Shown in pieces: positions 17,252 through 23,735 of a DNA stretch of 23,735 nt (positions within the stretch are counted from its first letter, which is position 1; every line of letters starts with the position of its first letter). The DNA comes from Colwellia sp. (GTDB lineage: Bacteria > Pseudomonadota > Gammaproteobacteria > Enterobacterales > Alteromonadaceae). The notes under the pieces were generated by a model. That model did not search any database. It worked only from the letters and a program-made list of their open reading frames with translations, and was not told the DNA's origin. The stretch lies in the NCBI GenBank assembly GCA_003521815.1, contig DPHE01000094.1, forward strand, positions 1 to 23,735. The letters are read 5' to 3'. Position numbers and translations under genes: made by a program.

Positions 17252-17277
17252 ACAATAACTTTTTTAATAAAATTGTA
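17251..17277. promoter_or_regulatory. Closely spaced divergent -10 elements, ampD and protease gene
   Basis: TACAAT occurs on the plus strand at 17251-17256 and on the minus strand at 17277-17272, each about five of six to the -10 consensus and facing outwards across a 34-base gap. The -35 regions would lie inside the opposite genes and match poorly. Leaders would be very short on both sides. Confidence 0.3.
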
Positions 17278-17285
17278 CCCTTATT

Positions 17286-17807
17286 ATGACTGAAGTTGAC
17301 CCGACAAACAAAATTGGTAAACTTTTTGTTTGGCTTACATGGATTATGGCTATCGTTCTATTAATGTTCTTCTTTGAAGATGAACTTTATAAGCAATATA
17401 ATCCAAATAGCCAACCACAAGTTAGCTTGAGTAGTTCAGGCCAAGCGGAAGTGATATTAAAGCAGAATAGGCAAGGGCATTATGTTACTAAAGGTACCAT
17501 TAACGAGGTGTCAGTCACTTTTCTACTCGATACAGGTGCTACCCAAGTTTCTATCCCTGTACATATTGCAGATAAATTACACCTTCAAAGTTACGGCAGT
17601 TATCCAGTGCAAACAGCCAATGGTAAAGTCACAGTTTATAAAACTAAAATAGATCAGCTTAGCATTGGCAATATTTTCCTATATAATGTTGCAGCACATA
17701 TAAACCCTGCGATGAAAAATAATGAAATATTGCTAGGCATGAGTGCTTTAAAGCAGTTGGATTTTCAACAAACAGGTAAACAATTAATTTTACAAGCACC
17801 TCTTTAA
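17286..17807 (+). CDS. Membrane-anchored retropepsin-like aspartic protease (clan AA)
   Basis: This 173-residue protein has one N-terminal membrane helix (about 13-30, LFVWLTWIMAIVLLMFFF) followed by a periplasmic domain. The domain carries the aspartic protease signature FLLDTGATQVSIP (catalytic D82) and the later ILLGMSALKQLDF segment. This fits the bacterial TIGR02281 clan AA family of retropepsin-like proteases, which work as dimers because each chain supplies one Asp. The substrate is unknown. It starts 34 bases from ampD, divergently, without a clear Shine-Dalgarno sequence, and is followed 15 bases later by nadC, so it probably leads a two-gene unit. In E. coli ampD and nadC are direct divergent neighbours, so this gene is an addition at that spot. 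Confidence 0.88.
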   Translation: MTEVDPTNKIGKLFVWLTWIMAIVLLMFFFEDELYKQYNPNSQPQVSLSSSGQAEVILKQNRQGHYVTKGTINEVSVTFLLDTGATQVSIPVHIADKLHLQSYGSYPVQTANGKVTVYKTKIDQLSIGNIFLYNVAAHINPAMKNNEILLGMSALKQLDFQQTGKQLILQAPL

Positions 17808-17822
17808 CAGGAACAAAAGTAA

Positions 17823-18734
17823 ATGCTCACTTCTCAATTAGCAAGGCTAAAAAAAGACATAATGACTACAACAACCTGGGCACTTAAGGAAGATTTAGGT
17901 GCGTTTGATAGTGAAGAAGCCTGTGCAGAACAAGATATTACGGCGATGTTGATTCCTGAAACTGAACAAGCGATTGCGACAGTGATTACCCGGGAAGATT
18001 GTATCGTCTGCGGTGTTGCTTGGGTGAATGAAGTGTTTAAGCAACTAGATGCATCACTGAAGGGTACTGCTAAAAAAACAGTAAAAACATCACCTACCAA
18101 AATTACGTGGTTCGTTAATGATGGTCAAATGGTGAAAGCTAATACGACTTTGTTTGAATTAGAAGGTAATGCGAGAACGTTACTAACGGGTGAGCGTGTA
18201 GCGCTTAACTTTTTACAAACGCTATCAGGTACAGCAACCTTAACCAGTAAATATGTGCAAGAGTTACAGGGCAGTAACACCAAGTTATTAGATACGCGTA
18301 AAACATTACCTGGCTTGCGTAGTGCACAAAAGTATGCGGTTCTTTGTGGTGGCGGTGTTAATCATCGAATTGGCTTGTTTGATGCCTTTTTGATCAAAGA
18401 AAATCATATTGCCGCGTGTTGTGGTATAGCGCAAGCGATTGCTAGGGCAAAGAAAAATCATCGTGATAAAACGGTAGAAGTTGAAGTTGAATCAATGGAT
18501 GAGTTGCAACAAGCGCTTGATGCCGGGGCCGATATCATTATGTTAGATAATTTTACCCCAACGATGATTGAACAAGCGGTGATAGCAACACGTAATAAAG
18601 CAAAATTAGAAGTGTCAGGTAATATGACCATAGAAATTTTGCGGGAATACGCGAAAGCAGGGGTCGACTTTATTTCTTCAGGTGCATTAACTAAACATGT
18701 ACAAGCTATTGATTTATCAATGCGATTTAAATAA
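17823..18734 (+). CDS. nadC: Nicotinate-nucleotide pyrophosphorylase (carboxylating)
   Basis: NadC makes nicotinate mononucleotide from quinolinate and PRPP in de novo NAD synthesis. The 303 residues (E. coli 297) carry the family signatures: GERVALNFLQTLSGTAT, the PRPP/quinolinate-binding LLDTRKTLPGLR, CGGGVNHRIGLFDAFLIKENH, VEVEVES, DIIMLDNF, and the closing EVSGNM and GVDFISSGALTKH. It forms an alpha/beta barrel with an N-terminal sandwich domain. AGGA stands ahead of ATG 17823. The alternative start MTTTTWALKEDLG at codon 14 is possible, but the upstream ATG has the better ribosome site. It is co-transcribed with the protease gene. Confidence 0.97.
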   Translation: MLTSQLARLKKDIMTTTTWALKEDLGAFDSEEACAEQDITAMLIPETEQAIATVITREDCIVCGVAWVNEVFKQLDASLKGTAKKTVKTSPTKITWFVNDGQMVKANTTLFELEGNARTLLTGERVALNFLQTLSGTATLTSKYVQELQGSNTKLLDTRKTLPGLRSAQKYAVLCGGGVNHRIGLFDAFLIKENHIAACCGIAQAIARAKKNHRDKTVEVEVESMDELQQALDAGADIIMLDNFTPTMIEQAVIATRNKAKLEVSGNMTIEILREYAKAGVDFISSGALTKHVQAIDLSMRFK

Positions 18735-18754
18735 ATCAATAGGCTTTATAAGTA

Positions 18755-18788
18755 CTGAGTCAGTTTATTTTTTAGTTAACTGATTCAG
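18755..18788. terminator. Possible shared stem-loop between convergent genes
   Basis: CTGAGTCAGTT (18755-18765) and AACTGATTCAG (18778-18788) pair at ten of eleven positions around a 12-base loop, and include the stop codon of the leftward gene. T residues lie in the loop rather than after the stem. It may end nadC transcripts, but it is not a typical terminator. Confidence 0.35.
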
Positions 18789-19742
18789 CTCTTTCTTGGC
18801 TAAATAATTATCCATGGTTGAACGTAATAGTTTATAAAGCAAAATAGAACCGTCAATTTCTTCTTTACGATTAGTTAAGCTCTCAATATTCAAACCTAAG
18901 GGTAAATCGTAAGGAATAACCGCATCTAAAATTTGTTGTAAGCTGTTAGTGCAAATACGAATTGACTCATAAAGTGGACTCTCAGAATGAAGAATACGTA
19001 AACTTGTCGCCTCAGGAACATTTACGCCTAACCATTCAATAAACTCTAAGGTTTTCTTACTGCCACAAGGTGAAAAAGTTAAGATTAATCGTTGAGGTTT
19101 CAACCCTTGCTTTTTACACTCAATAGCATAACGCGTTAGCATGTCTATTGTTGCTTGTGGGTTATATATTGCCTGAGAAATAAAGAAGTTACACCCTTGC
19201 TTGTTTTTTTCTATTAAGCGTTCATGCTCATTTTTTTTACTTGCATGACGTTCAGCAATGGTGACACCGCCAATGAAAAAATCATGTTCATTATCGACAA
19301 GGGTTTTATAAGCATCAGCTAAAGGGAGTGATATCTCATTCTTTTTTGAAGGGCTACCAACAAGTACAATGTCTCTAATACCATATTCTTGCCAAGCTTC
19401 ATTGGCCCATTGATTAAAGGCATCAGCGTTAGATTGAACAACGCTTTTATAAGTAATCACCGGGCGATTTGATTTTTTATTAAGCAACGATGAATATAGG
19501 CGAGTGTCGTGAGTTAGCTTGAACGGGAATGGTCTTGGTTTACTCGTGCGAGAATCTTCATCTTGAATGTCATAAACGATCAGGCCATCAAAATCTATAT
19601 CGCTAACACGCTCCAATAATTTTTCAGCAATTGTTTCAATTGCCTCTAATGGGGTGTCATTTTTTGGTGGTGTTGTGCCAATAAAGTAAACACCACGATT
19701 AATATTGTTATATCTAGCGCGAAGCTCTGATTGCTTATTCAA
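18765..19742 (-). CDS. Methylenetetrahydrofolate reductase-like protein, probable methionine regulon member
   Basis: The 325 residues look like a distant MetF relative. YGIRDIVLVGSP aligns with the MetF segment GIRHIVALRGD, FFIGGVTIAERH with the AAYPEVH region, and GCNFFISQAIYNP with ANRAITQFFFD. Q190 matches MetF Q183. The catalytic E28 of MetF is replaced around G22 (YFIGTTPPK), and D120 is replaced by S130. MetF uses these residues for flavin and folate chemistry, so it may not be an ordinary reductase. It starts from TTG 19742; no ATG is available in frame upstream and AAGAAG precedes it. A tandem MetJ box lies 30-45 bases upstream, which ties it to methionine metabolism. The family assignment is by eye and moderate; the exact reaction is unknown. 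Confidence 0.75.
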   Translation of the reverse strand: MNKQSELRARYNNINRGVYFIGTTPPKNDTPLEAIETIAEKLLERVSDIDFDGLIVYDIQDEDSRTSKPRPFPFKLTHDTRLYSSLLNKKSNRPVITYKSVVQSNADAFNQWANEAWQEYGIRDIVLVGSPSKKNEISLPLADAYKTLVDNEHDFFIGGVTIAERHASKKNEHERLIEKNKQGCNFFISQAIYNPQATIDMLTRYAIECKKQGLKPQRLILTFSPCGSKKTLEFIEWLGVNVPEATSLRILHSESPLYESIRICTNSLQQILDAVIPYDLPLGLNIESLTNRKEEIDGSILLYKLLRSTMDNYLAKKELNQLTKK

Positions 19743-19771
19743 AATAGTTCTTCTTGTTAAATTTAAGTTGT

Positions 19772-19787
19772 AGACGTTTAGATGTCT
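19772..19787. promoter_or_regulatory. Tandem MetJ box
   Basis: Two adjacent 8-base met boxes, AGACGTTT and AGATGTCT, each match the MetJ consensus AGACGTCT at seven of eight bases. MetJ binds such tandem boxes with S-adenosylmethionine as corepressor. The site is 30-45 bases upstream of the MetF-like start, within the likely promoter. Confidence 0.75.
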
Positions 19788-19789
19788 AT

Positions 19790-19818
19790 ATGATCTTGGA
19801 AATTGACTGGATTGTCAA
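19790..19818 (-). promoter_or_regulatory. Possible promoter of the MetF-like gene
   Basis: A perfect -35 TTGACA lies on the minus strand at 19818-19813. The -10 at 17-base spacing is GATCAT (19795-19790), which is weak. The MetJ box begins three bases further downstream, where it would block initiation. Confidence 0.4.
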
Positions 19819-19890
19819 CTGTTGATCGGTAAATAACTTAAGAGAACTGTTATTTGGTCAGTATTTTGTTGGTTTGTAGTGCTAGAGTTT

Positions 19891-19933
19891 ATTTAAGCAG
19901 TGACCTATAAAGGGAATAGGGTACTGCTTAAAT
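19891..19933. repeat. Long-armed stem-loop after msrA
   Basis: ATTTAAGCAGT (19891-19901) and ACTGCTTAAAT (19923-19933) are perfect complements around a 21-base loop that can pair further (ACC...GGG). It lies 24 bases past the msrA stop. There is no T run, so it is perhaps a transcript-stabilising end or a weak terminator. Confidence 0.5.
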
Positions 19934-19956
19934 CAGTTAGACTAATGAACGATAAG

Positions 19957-20511
19957 TTACTTCAATTTATTAATAAAGGTTTGTCTAAATTTAGCGAGTT
20001 TAGGTGATACAACCACCTGACAATACTGACTTTGTGGATTATTATTAACATAATTTTGATGATACTCTTCACCACAATAAAAGAGCTCTGCAGGGCATAC
20101 CTGAGTGACGATATCCTGCTCAAAAATTTTTGCTATACTCATTTTATCAATTGTTTTTTCGGCAATTTTCTGTTGAGATCCATTATGATAAAAAATAGCA
20201 GAACGGTATTGGCTACCAATATCGTGACCTTGCCTATTTAACTGAGTTGGGTTGTGTAAGGTGAAGAAGATCTCAATAATCTCTTGGTAAGTGATTTCCT
20301 GATCATTAAAACTTAGCTGTACTACTTCAGCATGACCACTGTTGCCAGTGCAAATGTCTTCATAAGTAGGATTGTCACTATGACCCCCCATATAGCCTGA
20401 AATTGCTGAATCTATGCCTTTAACTTGGGAAAATGCGCCTTCTATACACCAAAAACAACCACCAGCTAATGTGGCACGTTGTAGCTTATTTTCATCAGTA
20501 ATACTTGTCAT
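19957..20511 (-). CDS. msrA: Peptide methionine sulfoxide reductase MsrA
   Basis: MsrA repairs oxidised methionine (S-sulfoxide) in proteins, using thioredoxin. The 184 residues show the GCFWC signature with catalytic C19, then GYMGG, YEDICTGNSGHAEVV, DIGSQYRSAIFY and EEYHQNY. The last is near the substrate-binding pocket. Two later cysteines, in QVCPAE and SQYCQ, are candidates for resolving disulfides. It has the short form, without the N-terminal extension of E. coli MsrA. It is divergent from a redox-sensing kinase gene, with a perfect palindrome in the 88-base space. That may link its expression to redox state; this is inference. Confidence 0.96.
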   Translation of the reverse strand: MTSITDENKLQRATLAGGCFWCIEGAFSQVKGIDSAISGYMGGHSDNPTYEDICTGNSGHAEVVQLSFNDQEITYQEIIEIFFTLHNPTQLNRQGHDIGSQYRSAIFYHNGSQQKIAEKTIDKMSIAKIFEQDIVTQVCPAELFYCGEEYHQNYVNNNPQSQYCQVVVSPKLAKFRQTFINKLK

Positions 20512-20530
20512 TTTTATGATTTATCTCATT

Positions 20531-20554
20531 ACTATCGTTAAGATTAACGATAGT
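20531..20554. promoter_or_regulatory. Perfect 24-base palindrome, msrA/regB promoter region
   Basis: ACTATCGTTAA (20531-20541) and TTAACGATAGT (20544-20554) are exact complements around a GA centre. Its last base begins TATAAT (20554-20559), a perfect -10 for the rightward kinase gene. On the other strand TATACT, a -10 for msrA, overlaps the same end. This is the placement of an operator. The sequence does not match a regulator site I know. Confidence 0.7.
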
Positions 20555-20599
20555 ATAATATTGTACTTAGACAATTTATACCTATTGCATAAAAAATTT

Positions 20600-21850
20600 A
20601 TGTCACCATTTTTTCAAATAAATAAAACACTGACAAACCCTAAAGTGAATAACCAAATTCAACGGGTACTTGCCCTGCGTAGTGCTGCTATTACTATTCA
20701 ATTACTGTTGATCTTTTATGTTAATTTAGGATTAGCCTATGAATTACCTTGGATGCCATTATTTAGTGTCATTGTATTAGAGTTTGGCTTCACTTTTCTC
20801 AGTTTTATTTTTTATCGTAACAAGACACAAATAAGTCAGCGGGCGTTATTGATGCAAATTTGTTCTGACATCCTATTTTTGTCGTTGTTATTATTTTTTA
20901 GTGGCGGAGCAACCAACGCCTTCGTGTCTTTGTTATTAATTCCTATTGCGATCGCTGCCGTTACCTTAACATCTACTTTATTAGCACTAGTCGCCTTTTT
21001 AGCGATACTATCGTATAGCGTTTTATTGTGGTATTTACCCATGAGTGTTATGCACGGTAATATGCAAGGGCACTTTATTGGCATGGGGATAAACTTTTTA
21101 TTTTCTGCTTTAGTGGTAGCTATTGTCGTAGGAAAAATGGCGCGTAGCATTAATCAAAGAGAATTAGCCATTGCTGCTTACCGGGAAAATTTATTAAAAC
21201 AGGATCAGGTTACTTCCTTGGGAGTCGCTTCTGCACAAATAACTCACCAACTTGCCACACCTATTGCAACCGTGCAATTACTTGCGGATGAACTCAGTGA
21301 AGACTTTCCTAATAATGATATTATCAATGATATGCAAAGCCAGTTAACACGATGCAGCGATAGCTTGAATGCTTTTCGTGCTATGGTATTTGATATTAAA
21401 GAGCAAACTATCGTTGCGACTAATGTTGGCAAGTTATTGGAAAAGTTATTGGATAATTTACGCGTTAATCACCCTGAAATAAGTGTTGAATTAGTAGAGC
21501 ACCAACCAGAAAATACTAAAATAATGGCAGATGCTGCATTATTGCCGGCCATTTTGAATTTAATTAATAACGCTGTTCGAGCAACCAAGGCAAATAATAG
21601 CAATAAAATCACCTTAGTTAGCCAAGTTGATGCCCAAAACTGGCAATTTATTATTCGAGACTATGGCGGAGGTTTTGCTTTAGAAAAGCTTAAACAGTTG
21701 GGCGTAATGCCTGTAAATAGCGAACAAGGTTTAGGTATGGCAGTGTTTTTAAGTCATGCTAGTCTAGATCGTTTAGGCGGGGAATTAGCCTTAACTAATC
21801 ATCATTTAGGCGGCGCTTTAGTCACGTTAAGTCTCCCAGTAAGCAGGTAA
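20600..21850 (+). CDS. regB: RegB/PrrB/RoxS-type redox sensor histidine kinase
   Basis: This membrane histidine kinase senses respiratory or redox state and phosphorylates the regulator encoded next. From ATG 20600 it has 416 residues: about six membrane helices (28-178), H-box ITHQLATPIATVQ with H216, N-box NLINNAVRAT, and ATP-lid glycines DYGGGF and GLGMAVF. Two RegB hallmarks appear. The quinone-linked loop GGxxNPF is here GGATNAF (102-108), with Ala for Pro. A lone cysteine C252 (LTRCSDS), 36 residues after the histidine, sits close to where RegB has its redox-active Cys265 (40 after). The frame is open back to 20414, but that part overlaps msrA and is not RegB-like. The ribosome site at 20600 is poor, so the start is uncertain. 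Confidence 0.88.
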   Translation: MSPFFQINKTLTNPKVNNQIQRVLALRSAAITIQLLLIFYVNLGLAYELPWMPLFSVIVLEFGFTFLSFIFYRNKTQISQRALLMQICSDILFLSLLLFFSGGATNAFVSLLLIPIAIAAVTLTSTLLALVAFLAILSYSVLLWYLPMSVMHGNMQGHFIGMGINFLFSALVVAIVVGKMARSINQRELAIAAYRENLLKQDQVTSLGVASAQITHQLATPIATVQLLADELSEDFPNNDIINDMQSQLTRCSDSLNAFRAMVFDIKEQTIVATNVGKLLEKLLDNLRVNHPEISVELVEHQPENTKIMADAALLPAILNLINNAVRATKANNSNKITLVSQVDAQNWQFIIRDYGGGFALEKLKQLGVMPVNSEQGLGMAVFLSHASLDRLGGELALTNHHLGGALVTLSLPVSR

Positions 21851-21854
21851 AAAA

Positions 21855-22394
21855 TTGAAAAAACTATTGATAGTTGAAGATGACATTATTTTTGCTAATA
21901 CATTAAAGATGCGTTTAACCAAACATGATTTTGATTGTGTTCATGTTGAAACCAACTCAGAAGCATTGTTAGCTTGTCACCGATACAAACCTGATTATGT
22001 ATTATTGGATATGAAGCTATCACAAGAAACAACGTTGAATATCATTACCCCTATCCGTCAATTACGCCCCAAAAGTCGTATCATTTTACTAACTGGCTTT
22101 GCCAGTATTGCTACGGCTGTAGAGGCGATTAAATTAGGAGCAGATGATTATTTAACTAAGCCGCTTGATACACAAACCTTGTTAGCAGCCCTTAATAAAA
22201 TTAAAGCGGGTGAAATTCTCACAAATACAGAACTAGATGGTAAAACACTATCAGCAGAACAAGTACAGTGGGAGCATATTCAACAAGTATTGAAAGCCAA
22301 TGATGGCAATGTATCTGCTACCGCTAGACAGTTATCTATGCACAGAAGAACATTACAAAGAAAACTACAAAAAAGACCTCAAAATCAGGGGTGA
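21855..22394 (+). CDS. regA: RegA/PrrA/RoxR-type response regulator
   Basis: This 179-residue regulator is the partner of the kinase four bases upstream. The receiver domain has the acidic pocket E8-D9-D10, phospho-acceptor D52 (LLDMKLS), T80 and K102 (LTKPLD). GFASIATAVEAIKLGADDYL is the typical RegA segment. A short linker leads to a Fis-type helix-turn-helix, WEHIQQVLKANDGNVSATAR then LSMHRRTLQRKLQKR, which is nearly invariant in the RegA family. It starts at TTG 21855, with AGG of AGCAGGTAA overlapping the end of the kinase gene, so the two are translationally close. Known relatives control respiratory oxidases and other redox genes; the targets here are not visible. Confidence 0.94.
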   Translation: MKKLLIVEDDIIFANTLKMRLTKHDFDCVHVETNSEALLACHRYKPDYVLLDMKLSQETTLNIITPIRQLRPKSRIILLTGFASIATAVEAIKLGADDYLTKPLDTQTLLAALNKIKAGEILTNTELDGKTLSAEQVQWEHIQQVLKANDGNVSATARQLSMHRRTLQRKLQKRPQNQG

Positions 22395-22396
22395 TC

Positions 22397-22419
22397 TTTT
22401 CACCAGAATCTAGTGAAAA
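22397..22419. repeat. Near-perfect palindrome right after regA
   Basis: TTTTCACCAGA and TCTAGTGAAAA pair at ten of eleven positions around a single base, two bases after the regA stop. It lacks a T run. It may protect the 3' end or bind a protein. Confidence 0.4.
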
Positions 22420-22438
22420 TTAATACCTATACCTGCCT

Positions 22439-22513
22439 CACTTCAAGATAATGCCACAAGGGTTTTGTGTTGGGTTATAACCAAGTATTTGTAATTCACC
22501 CCAACGAGAAGTG
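22439..22513. repeat. Nested inverted repeats in the regA-DUF3820 gap
   Basis: Outer arms CACTTC (22439-22444) and GAAGTG (22508-22513) enclose GTTGGG (22469-22474) and CCCAAC (22500-22505), plus a small GGTTATAACC palindrome. Together they could fold into a branched RNA. I cannot assign it to a known RNA family. Confidence 0.3.
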
Positions 22514-22655
22514 TTATTTTGGATACGACATTATAATGTTAGGTTTAGGGGAAATTAATCATAATAAATTTTTCTGTACTCAAATAAGGTTAAACTGTCC
22601 TGAACAAGCACTTTGAGTCGCTTGAATATAAACATGAGAATAAATAGAGAGTTTT

Positions 22656-22877
22656 GTGATAGAAAATCAACAAGCGTTAATTGAAGCTGTTAATCAAACC
22701 ATGCCATTTGGTAAATATGCAGGTCGAAAATTATTACAATTACCTGAGCCTTACTTAGTGTGGTTTCATAGTAAAGGTTTTCCTGAAGGTAAATTAGGAC
22801 AGCAATTAGCGCTGATGTATGAAGTTAAATTGAATGGTTTAGAAGAAATGTTAAAGCCATTATTAAAAGCATATTAG
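22656..22877 (+). CDS. DUF3820 family small protein
   Basis: A 73-residue protein with the whole DUF3820 pattern: MPFGKYAGRKLLQLPEPYLVWF, then KGFPEGKLGQQLALMYEVKLNGLEEMLKPL. The family is small, widespread in gammaproteobacteria and of unknown biochemical role; database names call it a putative quorum-sensing-regulated virulence factor, on thin evidence. There is no signal peptide or membrane segment, so it is probably cytoplasmic. It starts at GTG 22656 with GAGAG just ahead. It stands alone, 261 bases after regA and convergent with thiF. Confidence 0.85.
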   Translation: MIENQQALIEAVNQTMPFGKYAGRKLLQLPEPYLVWFHSKGFPEGKLGQQLALMYEVKLNGLEEMLKPLLKAY

Positions 22878-22948
22878 TTAATGCTATTGGTTTTTAGCAT
22901 GAGCTATTGAATAGAGCTAAAAATCTATTAATTTATGCTTCGGGGTTA

Positions 22949-23698
22949 TTATTTCTCACCACAAACAGTGCATTTCTTCTGTTTTTTCATGGTGAAATTT
23001 TGCCATTGGTTCGATAAACCATCAAACAAATTCAATTTATTAATTTGAGCTTCATTGCCAGTAAGTAATTTTATTGCTTGTAACGTTTGCATACCTGCTA
23101 CTATCGCCAGAACAGGACCTAAAATGCCCATGGTTTGACAATTATTGGCAGGGGCTTTTTCTGAAGATGGGAATAAGCAATGATAACAAGCACTGCTTTC
23201 ATCCCTTGGATCTATTACCATTTGTTGACCATCAAAGCCTGTTGCTGCGCCGACAACTAAAGGGACTTTATGCGCAACACACGCTTGGTTGATTAAATAA
23301 CGGGTGGCAATGTTATCTGAACAATCAAGTACCAAATCCACCTGTGGTAGGTAATATTCACATAGTTCATGATCTAGCATGTCATCAATGGCTTCAACAT
23401 TACAATCTGGAAATTGTTGGTTGAGCTTTTCTGCCGCGGTATCAGCTTTATTTCTATTAATATCTTGTTCGCTAAACTGTATTTGTCTTGGTAAGTTACT
23501 TAGTTCGATAGCGTCACCGTCAGCTAAATATAAGGTCCCAACACCTGCAGCAGCTAAGTATAAGCTAGCAGGGTTACCCAATCCGCCAACACCGACAATA
23601 AGCACTTTGGCGTTACGTAGGGACATTTGCCCAGAATGACCAATTTTTGGGAGCATAATTTGTCGAGAGTATTTTAATTGTTCTTGTGTTGTTAGCAC
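22949..23698 (-). CDS. thiF: ThiF, adenylyltransferase for sulfur carrier ThiS
   Basis: ThiF adenylates the C-terminus of ThiS in thiazole synthesis for thiamine. The 249-residue E1-like protein has the nucleotide loop GVGGLGN (36-42), LSNLPRQIQFSEQDI, the DCSDN motif and two zinc CxxC pairs (C171/C174 and C243/C246). Features that favour ThiF over MoeB are NNCQTMGILGPV, with C187 at the place of E. coli ThiF Cys184, and LNLFDGLSNQWQ near the end. It starts at GTG 23698 after AAAAAGGA. Only 37 bases remain to the window edge, so upstream thi genes, if any, cannot be seen. MoeB remains a less likely alternative. Confidence 0.87.
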   Translation of the reverse strand: MLTTQEQLKYSRQIMLPKIGHSGQMSLRNAKVLIVGVGGLGNPASLYLAAAGVGTLYLADGDAIELSNLPRQIQFSEQDINRNKADTAAEKLNQQFPDCNVEAIDDMLDHELCEYYLPQVDLVLDCSDNIATRYLINQACVAHKVPLVVGAATGFDGQQMVIDPRDESSACYHCLFPSSEKAPANNCQTMGILGPVLAIVAGMQTLQAIKLLTGNEAQINKLNLFDGLSNQWQNFTMKKQKKCTVCGEK

Positions 23699-23735
23699 GT
23701 TTGTTCCTTTTTATATTTTTCTGGAAAACCTAAAA

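Noticed and set aside
20414..20599. Longer start for the kinase gene
   Set aside because: It would overlap the divergent msrA gene and its promoter. The added residues include a translated msrA antisense stretch and are not RegB-like.
22949..23698. MoeB instead of ThiF
   Set aside because: The NNCQTMGILGPV and LFDGLSNQWQ segments match ThiF better. Neighbouring genes that could confirm this lie outside the window.

Overview
The window looks like chromosome from a marine, cold-adapted gammaproteobacterium of the Alteromonadales, most like Colwellia. This rests on the low GC content, the protein sequences, and a gene order that matches the enterobacterial nadC-ampD-ampE-pdhR-aceE-aceF-lpd-acnB block. 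There are no rRNA or tRNA genes, insertion sequences, phage genes or CRISPR arrays that I can see. The organism assignment is inference.

Left part (1-8150). A canonical aconitase B gene (acnB) runs leftwards off the window edge. Divergent from it, across a 608-base gap, is a second, very different AcnB-family aconitase of 932 residues that closely resembles the Bacteroidetes form. It ends in a strong terminator. Then come a small predicted lipoprotein and a large lipoprotein aminopeptidase of the M1 family, both leftward.

Central part (8327-15033). This is the pyruvate dehydrogenase locus, all leftward: pdhR (repressor), aceE (E1), aceF (E2 with two lipoyl domains) and lpd (E3, with its own likely promoter). 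A run of eight 4-base repeats sits in the aceE leader. Two perfect TGGT-N3-ACCA operators for PdhR lie upstream of pdhR. Together with the two aconitases, these genes carry pyruvate into acetyl-CoA and the first steps of the TCA cycle.

Right part (15645-23735). ampE and ampD (peptidoglycan recycling) are divergent from a membrane-anchored retropepsin-like protease gene followed by nadC (NAD synthesis). Next is a leftward gene for a methylenetetrahydrofolate-reductase-like protein. It lacks two catalytic residues of MetF but has a tandem MetJ box in its promoter region. msrA is divergent from a RegB/RegA (PrrBA, RoxSR) redox two-component system, with a perfect 24-base palindrome between them. 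A DUF3820 gene and a leftward thiF (thiamine synthesis) close the window.

The most interesting points are the extra Bacteroidetes-type aconitase inside a conserved block, the MetJ-linked MetF-like paralog, the msrA/regBA palindrome, the tetranucleotide repeat in the aceE leader and the doubled PdhR boxes. I did not find a clearly undescribed multi-gene system.
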